Assembly: GCF_030651495.1 (NCBI RefSeq)
Contig: NZ_JAUSFI010000135.1
Coordinates: 1-40,664, forward strand
Source: Undibacterium sp.
GTDB taxonomy: Bacteria > Pseudomonadota > Gammaproteobacteria > Burkholderiales > Burkholderiaceae_D
Direction: 5' to 3'
DNA length: 40,664 nt
This document shows positions 35,458 to 40,664 of this stretch, piece after piece (position 1 is the stretch's first letter; the number at the start of each line of letters is the position of its first letter). The notes under the pieces are model-generated. The model was not told the DNA's origin. It saw only the letters and a list, made by a program, of their open reading frames with translations, and did not search any database. The position numbers and the translations under genes were made by a program.

Positions 35458-37863
35458 ATGACGGCAGATAAAATCAAGATAAAGCGGCTCGCATTTCACG
35501 AGTGGCTGTTCATCAGCCTGTTTTTGCTGCTGCTCACAGCAGGACTGGCGTGGATGAATGGTCTGGGCCGGCTCGATCAAACCTTGTATGACCGTTTCAT
35601 GCAAGCTAATTCGCACCCCGCGCGGGACGATATCATTATCGTTGCGATCGATGACTATAGTCTGGCAGAGTTGGGCAAATGGCCTTGGCCGCGCCTGCGC
35701 CACGCAGAACTTATCAAACAGCTGACTGCAGCCAAACCACGCGCTATCGGTTTGGATATTTTGTTTGCCGAAAGCGAAAACCTGCCATCAGATGCTTTGC
35801 AAAACGGCGACACCAGCCTGGCGGCGGCATTGGCCGCCAGCAACGTGGTGGTGTTGCCCTTAGTCTCAGAAAGTGCTGGCAAAGGACTCAGCCCGGCGCG
35901 CCCCGTCCCCTTACTTGCCGACGCTGCGCGGCTGCTCGGACATATCCATTTGGAACTGGATAAAGATGGTGTCGCACGCAGCGTTTTTTTGCGCGAAGGG
36001 ATGAGTGGCGAGTGGTGGCCACATTTTGCCCTGGCGATGCGCGATATAGGAGCAGCGCCAGAGGTCAGGCCCGACCAGTCAATCCCAGGCGCGCGATTGC
36101 CTGAGACCGCAAGACTCGCAGCGGCTGCGCCGGATGCCTGGCAGCGCGATTACCAGATGTATATTCCTTACTATGGCAGCAGCGGCCATTTCACCTCGAT
36201 ACCCTATGTTGCGGTACTGCGCGGAGAAGTTGCGCCAGAATTTTTTCGCAATAAATATGTCCTAGTGGGATCGACCGCGATTGGCATGGCAGACTCGTTT
36301 ACTACCCCGGTGTCAACCAATGAAGGAGCGATATCGGGCATAGAAATCAATGCCAATATCTTGGCCAGCCTGCTTGATGGAAGAGCTATTCTTTTCGCCC
36401 CAGCCTGGCAAACCATTTTGTATAGCCTGCTGCCGGTGGCGCTGGCCTTGCTGACGTATTTACTGTTTTCTCCGCGCATCGGGCTGATCGTGACTGCGGC
36501 CTTGATTGGCACCATGCTGGCATCGAGTTATGTTGCCATGTTATGTGGCTACTGGCTACCTCCCGCGGCTGCCTTAGTGGCGTTGATGATTGCCTATCCG
36601 CTATGGAGTTGGCGCAGGCTGGAAGCAGCGATACGCTATCTGGGTGAAGAGTTTATTTTGCTCGACCAGGAGCCGCACTTATTACCTGAACTCAGCGCAG
36701 AAATCGATGCGCAGGCGGCAAAACCGATACAGGATACGCTGGAACAGCACATCGACGCGATGCGGACTGCGGCACGCCGGGTACGCGATTTGCGCCAATT
36801 TATCAGCGACAATGTAAACAGCTTGCCTGACGCAACACTGGTCACCACCGTTGATGGCAACGTCCTGTTATGCAACCCGGCAGCCATGCTGTATTTCGCC
36901 AGCATTGGTTACCCCAAGGTGCAGGATGCCATGCTACCGTATTTATTTGCCAAGATGAATGCGCCGCAAGCCACGGACGATATGTTCAACACGTCTTTTA
37001 GCTGGTGGAATTTGCTCGACATGCAACATACCGCCAGCATGGCGAAGGGAATAGAAATAGTCGACCCTAAAGGGCGCGACCTGCTCGTCAAAAGTGCGCC
37101 TTGTTATTCCGGCAGCAGAGAGTTAACTGGCTGGATCGTCAGCATCGTTGATATTTCGCCGATACGTTCGGCCGAGCGCAGCCGCGACGAAACCCTGCAC
37201 TTTATCTCGCACGATATGCGCGCACCGCAAGCATCGATCCTGGCATTGCTAGAGCTGCAACAGGATCCGCAAACCGCCTTGCCACAAGCCGAGTTTTTGG
37301 CCAGAATTGAAAAAGCCTCGCGAATCACCCTGGGATTAGCGGATAATTTTGTCCAGCTGGCGCGCGCAGAGTCACAGGATTACCGCTTGGAAGATATGGA
37401 CTTTCATGATGTATTGCTAGACGCCAGCGATGAGATGTGGGGTCTGGCGAAAGATAAAAACATCCGTATCGTGACCAAAATTCCTGACGGCGATTATCCT
37501 GTCCGGGTCGATCGTGGCTTAATGACCCGGGTACTGACCAATCTGCTATCGAATGCGATTAAATATAGTCCGAGAGATACCACGATTAGCTGCTCACTGT
37601 GCTATGAAGCGGGGATCGCCGATGCGCACGTCATTTGCGTTATCAGCGACCAGGGTTATGGCATCGCACGCGCCGATCAAAGTCGCCTGTTTCAGCGCTT
37701 CCAGCGTTTTAAAATCAATGAACAACCCAAAAACGACGGGGTTGGACTGGGAATGGTCTTCGTCAAGACAGTCATTGAGCGCCATCATGGCCAAATTGAT
37801 TTCAGCAGCATCCCCAATGAAGGCACGACTTTTCAGATCAAATTGCCCGCCTTTAGCGTTTGA
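35458..37863 (+). CDS. CHASE2 domain sensor histidine kinase
   Basis: An 801-residue membrane kinase. The first membrane helix is at about 15-32. A periplasmic CHASE2 domain (about 40-310) contains DDIIIVAIDDYSLAELGKWPWPR and ends SGIEINANILASLL. Three further membrane helices (about 318-395), a linker and PAS-like domain (about 455-565) follow. HisKA has phospho-acceptor His585 (LHFISHDMRAPQ). HATPase_c has the N-box NLLSNAIKYSP, DQGYGIA and GVGLGMVFVK. It starts 27 bases after the FecR/LysM stop. Likely partner: the OmpR-type regulator two genes upstream. The CHASE2 ligand is unknown. Confidence 0.93.
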   Translation: MTADKIKIKRLAFHEWLFISLFLLLLTAGLAWMNGLGRLDQTLYDRFMQANSHPARDDIIIVAIDDYSLAELGKWPWPRLRHAELIKQLTAAKPRAIGLDILFAESENLPSDALQNGDTSLAAALAASNVVVLPLVSESAGKGLSPARPVPLLADAARLLGHIHLELDKDGVARSVFLREGMSGEWWPHFALAMRDIGAAPEVRPDQSIPGARLPETARLAAAAPDAWQRDYQMYIPYYGSSGHFTSIPYVAVLRGEVAPEFFRNKYVLVGSTAIGMADSFTTPVSTNEGAISGIEINANILASLLDGRAILFAPAWQTILYSLLPVALALLTYLLFSPRIGLIVTAALIGTMLASSYVAMLCGYWLPPAAALVALMIAYPLWSWRRLEAAIRYLGEEFILLDQEPHLLPELSAEIDAQAAKPIQDTLEQHIDAMRTAARRVRDLRQFISDNVNSLPDATLVTTVDGNVLLCNPAAMLYFASIGYPKVQDAMLPYLFAKMNAPQATDDMFNTSFSWWNLLDMQHTASMAKGIEIVDPKGRDLLVKSAPCYSGSRELTGWIVSIVDISPIRSAERSRDETLHFISHDMRAPQASILALLELQQDPQTALPQAEFLARIEKASRITLGLADNFVQLARAESQDYRLEDMDFHDVLLDASDEMWGLAKDKNIRIVTKIPDGDYPVRVDRGLMTRVLTNLLSNAIKYSPRDTTISCSLCYEAGIADAHVICVISDQGYGIARADQSRLFQRFQRFKINEQPKNDGVGLGMVFVKTVIERHHGQIDFSSIPNEGTTFQIKLPAFSV

Positions 37864-37912
37864 TCTGAAGCAAATCTTGTTTTCAGCAAAGAAATAGTGC
37901 CTGTCAAAGCGT

Positions 37913-37918
37913 TATAAT
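37913..37918 (+). promoter_or_regulatory. possible -10 element of hemA
   Basis: A perfect TATAAT lies 27 bases before the hemA ATG in an 81-base gap after the kinase gene. No good -35 is found at standard spacing, so this is a suggestion only. Confidence 0.4.
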
Positions 37919-37944
37919 GAGAAGGTATTCTCAAAATCAAGCTT

Positions 37945-39231
37945 ATGCAATTACTAGCCGTTGGCCTTAACCACACGACTGCACCGCTGTCTTTACGCGA
38001 AAAAGTCGCTTTTTCACCTGATCAAATCGGCCAGGCGGTGGTGGCTGCGCGCTCTTGGTTTGGCCGTGATGTTTCGCCCTTGAATGGCAACTTTGGTGCC
38101 GAAGCGGCGATTTTATCGACCTGCAACCGCACTGAATTGTATGCCGTCAGCGGCGCGAATAATCCGATTGACGCAACGGCGCATTTTCTGGCGGATTTTC
38201 ACCACCTGCCTTACTCCGAATTAAGACATCATTTATATACGCTGCCGCAAGATAATGCGGTACGCCATGCGTTCCGCGTCGCTTCCGGGCTCGATTCCAT
38301 GATCTTGGGTGAGCCGCAGATCTTGGGGCAAATGAAGGATGCCGTGCGTCAGGCCGATGCGGCTGGCGGACTCGGTACCTATTTGCACCAACTGTTTCAG
38401 CGCACCTTCGCGGTTGCCAAAGAAGTGCGCAGCACCACCGAGATCGGTGCCCACAGTGTCTCGATGGCTGCCGCGGCAGTGCGTCTGGCGCAACGTATTT
38501 TTGACAAAATTTCTGAACAACATGTGCTGTTTATCGGTGCCGGCGAAATGATCGAGCTGTGCGCCACGCATTTTGCGGCACAAAACCCGAAGAGCCTGAC
38601 GATAGCCAACCGCACGCTGGAACGCGGCGAAACCCTGGCGCACCGCTTCAATGGCCGCGCCATCCGGCTGGCAGAACTGCCGCAATGCTTGCATCAGTTT
38701 GACATCATTATTTCCTGCACGGCCTCCTCCCTGCCGATTATCGGTTTAGGGCTGGTCGAGCGCGCGGTCAAGACCCGCCGTCACCGGCCTATTTTTATGG
38801 TCGATCTGGCAGTACCGCGTGATATCGAGCCGGAAGTCGCGCAACTCGATGACGTTTTCCTGTACACCGTCGATGACCTGGGCAGCGTGGTGCAAACTGG
38901 CATGGAAAATCGCCAGGCCGCGGTGGCGCAGGCTGAAGCGATTATTGAAACCCGCGTACAGTCTTTTATGCACTGGGTCGACGGCCGCATCGTGGTGCCG
39001 GTGATCCAGGATTTACACGAAAATAGCGAAGCCATGCGTCTCATGGAACTCGAGCGGGCGCGCAAGATGCTGGCGCGCGGCGAAGATATTGACGTGGTGC
39101 TGGAAGCTTTATCCAAAGGCATCACCGCCAAATTCTTGCACGGCCCACAACAAGCCTTACACCAGGCCAGCGGCGATGAACGCGCCCGCCTGGCGACCTT
39201 GCTGCCGCAACTGTTCCGCACCAAGCGTTAG
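37945..39231 (+). CDS. hemA: glutamyl-tRNA reductase
   Basis: Reduces glutamyl-tRNA(Glu) to glutamate-1-semialdehyde, the first step of the C5 route to 5-aminolevulinate, haem and other tetrapyrroles. It is 428 residues. The N-terminal catalytic domain has [14 protein letters not shown] and the active-site Cys60 ([13 protein letters not shown]). [19 protein letters not shown] follows. The NADPH-binding domain has [11 protein letters not shown] and [10 protein letters not shown], and there is a C-terminal dimerisation helix region. Its presence shows the organism uses the C5 pathway. It is followed by prfA after 136 bases, a widespread gene pair. Confidence 0.97.
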   Translation: MQLLAVGLNHTTAPLSLREKVAFSPDQIGQAVVAARSWFGRDVSPLNGNFGAEAAILSTCNRTELYAVSGANNPIDATAHFLADFHHLPYSELRHHLYTLPQDNAVRHAFRVASGLDSMILGEPQILGQMKDAVRQADAAGGLGTYLHQLFQRTFAVAKEVRSTTEIGAHSVSMAAAAVRLAQRIFDKISEQHVLFIGAGEMIELCATHFAAQNPKSLTIANRTLERGETLAHRFNGRAIRLAELPQCLHQFDIIISCTASSLPIIGLGLVERAVKTRRHRPIFMVDLAVPRDIEPEVAQLDDVFLYTVDDLGSVVQTGMENRQAAVAQAEAIIETRVQSFMHWVDGRIVVPVIQDLHENSEAMRLMELERARKMLARGEDIDVVLEALSKGITAKFLHGPQQALHQASGDERARLATLLPQLFRTKR

Positions 39232-39367
39232 CTCCCGCCTTCGACTTACTTTCGACTTACTTTCAACATATTCAGCCGGCACCCTCCCGGCACGCCAGGC
39301 GCAGGCAGCAAGCGCACTCATTTGGCCGCTGTTGCGCCACTCTCCATTTTTAGAAATAGGTAACACC

Positions 39368-40453
39368 ATGAAACCATCGATGCTTTCAAAACTCGACCAA
39401 TTGGCGGAACGCCTGGTCGAAGTGAGCCAACTCCTGATGCAGGAAGGGGTCACCAAGGATATGGACAACTACCGCAAGCTGACGCGTGAAAATGCCGAAC
39501 TCGAACCTTTAGTGGCGCTGTATCAGAATTACCAGCAGGCACAAGCCGATATCAACTCGGCGCAAGAGATGATGGCAGACCCGGAGATGAAGGAGTTTGC
39601 CCAGGAAGAAATCAATGCGGCCAAGCAGCGCATGGAAGACTTGCAGGTCGATCTGCAAAAAATGCTGTTGCCGAAAGACCCCAACGACGAGCGCAATATT
39701 TTGCTGGAAATACGGGCGGGAACAGGCGGGGACGAAGCCGCCCTGTTTGCCGGCGACCTGCTGCGCATGTACACCCGCTTTGCCGAGCGCAACCGCTGGC
39801 AGATCGAGATGATGTCGGAGTCGCCGTCCGAACTCGGCGGTTATAAAGAGGTCATCGTGCGTATCGCCGGCCCCGGCGCTTACTCCAAGCTAAAATTTGA
39901 ATCGGGCGGTCACCGCGTGCAACGGGTGCCGACCACCGAAACCCAGGGCCGCATCCACACCTCGGCCTGTACCGTGGCGGTGATGCCGGAAGCCGATGAA
40001 CTGGCCGACGTCATCATCAATAATTCGGATTTGCGCATCGATACCTTCCGCGCCTCCGGTGCCGGCGGCCAGCATATCAACAAGACCGATTCGGCAGTGC
40101 GCCTGACGCATATCCCGAGCGGCATCGTGGTGGAATGCCAGGATGGCCGCAGCCAGCATCAAAACAAGGCACAAGCCATGCGCGTGCTGGCCACCCGCAT
40201 CATGGATGGACAAATGCGCGAGAAGCAGGCCAAGGAAGCCGCCACCCGCAAGAGCCTGATCGGCTCGGGCGACCGCAGCGAGCGCATCCGCACCTACAAC
40301 TTCCCGCAGGGCCGCATGACCGATCACCGCATCAACCTGACTTTATACAAACTCGATTTCATCATGGATGGCGAACTCAGTGACCTGACCAACGCGCTGG
40401 TGGCAGAACATCAGGCCGAGTTGCTGGCCGCCCTGGCAGACGATACAAATTAA
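39368..40453 (+). CDS. prfA: peptide chain release factor 1
   Basis: Recognises UAA and UAG stop codons. It is 361 residues, the normal length. It has an N-terminal helical domain, the [17 protein letters not shown] segment, and the codon-reading PxT tripeptide as PTT in [12 protein letters not shown] (PxT marks RF1; RF2 has SPF). The catalytic GGQ is in [16 protein letters not shown]. The start ATG giving [16 protein letters not shown] fits the family; the frame is open upstream into hemA but is not conserved there. The usual downstream partner prmC is not seen in the remaining 200 bases. Confidence 0.97.
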   Translation: MKPSMLSKLDQLAERLVEVSQLLMQEGVTKDMDNYRKLTRENAELEPLVALYQNYQQAQADINSAQEMMADPEMKEFAQEEINAAKQRMEDLQVDLQKMLLPKDPNDERNILLEIRAGTGGDEAALFAGDLLRMYTRFAERNRWQIEMMSESPSELGGYKEVIVRIAGPGAYSKLKFESGGHRVQRVPTTETQGRIHTSACTVAVMPEADELADVIINNSDLRIDTFRASGAGGQHINKTDSAVRLTHIPSGIVVECQDGRSQHQNKAQAMRVLATRIMDGQMREKQAKEAATRKSLIGSGDRSERIRTYNFPQGRMTDHRINLTLYKLDFIMDGELSDLTNALVAEHQAELLAALADDTN

Positions 40454-40537
40454 GGTTTATGGGGGAGTATGCAGAAAAATAATCGCATTGCGCACAGAAT
40501 ACGTGCGCTAACGCAGTACAAATAGGCTATGTTCAGA

Positions 40538-40565
40538 TTGACTGTTGATAAGTGTCTTCTATACT
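40538..40565 (+). promoter_or_regulatory. sigma70-type promoter
   Basis: TTGACT (40538-40543) and TATACT (40560-40565) are separated by 16 bases. The transcription start would be near 40572, about 26 bases before the ATG of the gene at the window end. Confidence 0.65.
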
Positions 40566-40597
40566 AGAGATTAAGCAAAGACAAGTGGAGACACATC

Positions 40598-40664
40598 ATG
40601 GATATAGACACATTTCACTGGTTGGAAATGGAGCTTGAAGCCCTGTCTCTGGCACAGCGAGAAG
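40598..40664 (+). CDS. partial gene at window end, unknown
   Basis: An ORF begins MDIDTFHWLEMELEALSLAQ and runs off the window. GTGGAG lies 8 bases before the ATG, and a good promoter lies further upstream, so it is very likely real and separately transcribed. Twenty-two residues are too few to recognise. It does not look like PrmC, which often follows prfA. Confidence 0.55.
   Translation, partial: MDIDTFHWLEMELEALSLAQRE

Overview
The window looks like a chromosomal segment of a betaproteobacterium of the order Burkholderiales, most likely Oxalobacteraceae-like (Undibacterium, Herminiimonas or Janthinobacterium type). The basis is the gene content and order: mltA/apaG, rpe-gph-trpE-trpG-trpD-trpC, ubiH-like/dsbC, minC-minD-minE and hemA-prfA. 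The family assignment is inference from protein style and synteny, not from a search.

Layout. 1-4133: enoyl-CoA hydratase, a branched-chain amino acid type periplasmic binding protein, the lytic transglycosylase MltA and ApaG on the minus strand, plus a 48-residue membrane protein gene on the plus strand between mltA and apaG. 4322-10151: plus-strand rpe, gph and the tryptophan genes. A Trp-rich leader ORF and a terminator hairpin precede trpE and look like a trp attenuator. 10243-15361: minus-strand M61 peptidase, a DUF3429 membrane protein, a MocA-like nucleotidyltransferase, dsbC and a UbiH-family hydroxylase. 15515-15590: tRNA-Phe(GAA) with its own promoter.

15591-27625 is read here as a genomic island at the 3' end of tRNA-Phe. 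The last 17 bases of the tRNA plus 4 flanking bases recur exactly at 27605-27625, and each copy is followed by its own terminator hairpin. No integrase is visible. The island carries a chemoreceptor pseudogene, an APS kinase (cysC), a TPST-like sulfotransferase, a 1902-residue two-partner-secretion exoprotein, its outer-membrane transporter, a PAS/winged-helix regulator and a frameshifted lectin pseudogene of the OAA/MBHA family. The minus-strand order regulator - TpsB - TpsA - sulfotransferase - APS kinase suggests a secreted adhesin that is sulfated, or that travels with a sulfated surface product. This is the most interesting system in the window.

27641-30439: tRNA-side terminator, then a minus-strand stress-like set (CsbD, a 25-residue membrane peptide, a PRC-barrel protein), a gene-poor 0.9 kb, and an EAL phosphodiesterase. 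30898-40453: plus-strand minCDE, a three-gene signalling module (OmpR-type regulator, FecR/LysM protein, CHASE2 histidine kinase), hemA and prfA. The window ends inside a new gene that has a good sigma70-type promoter.
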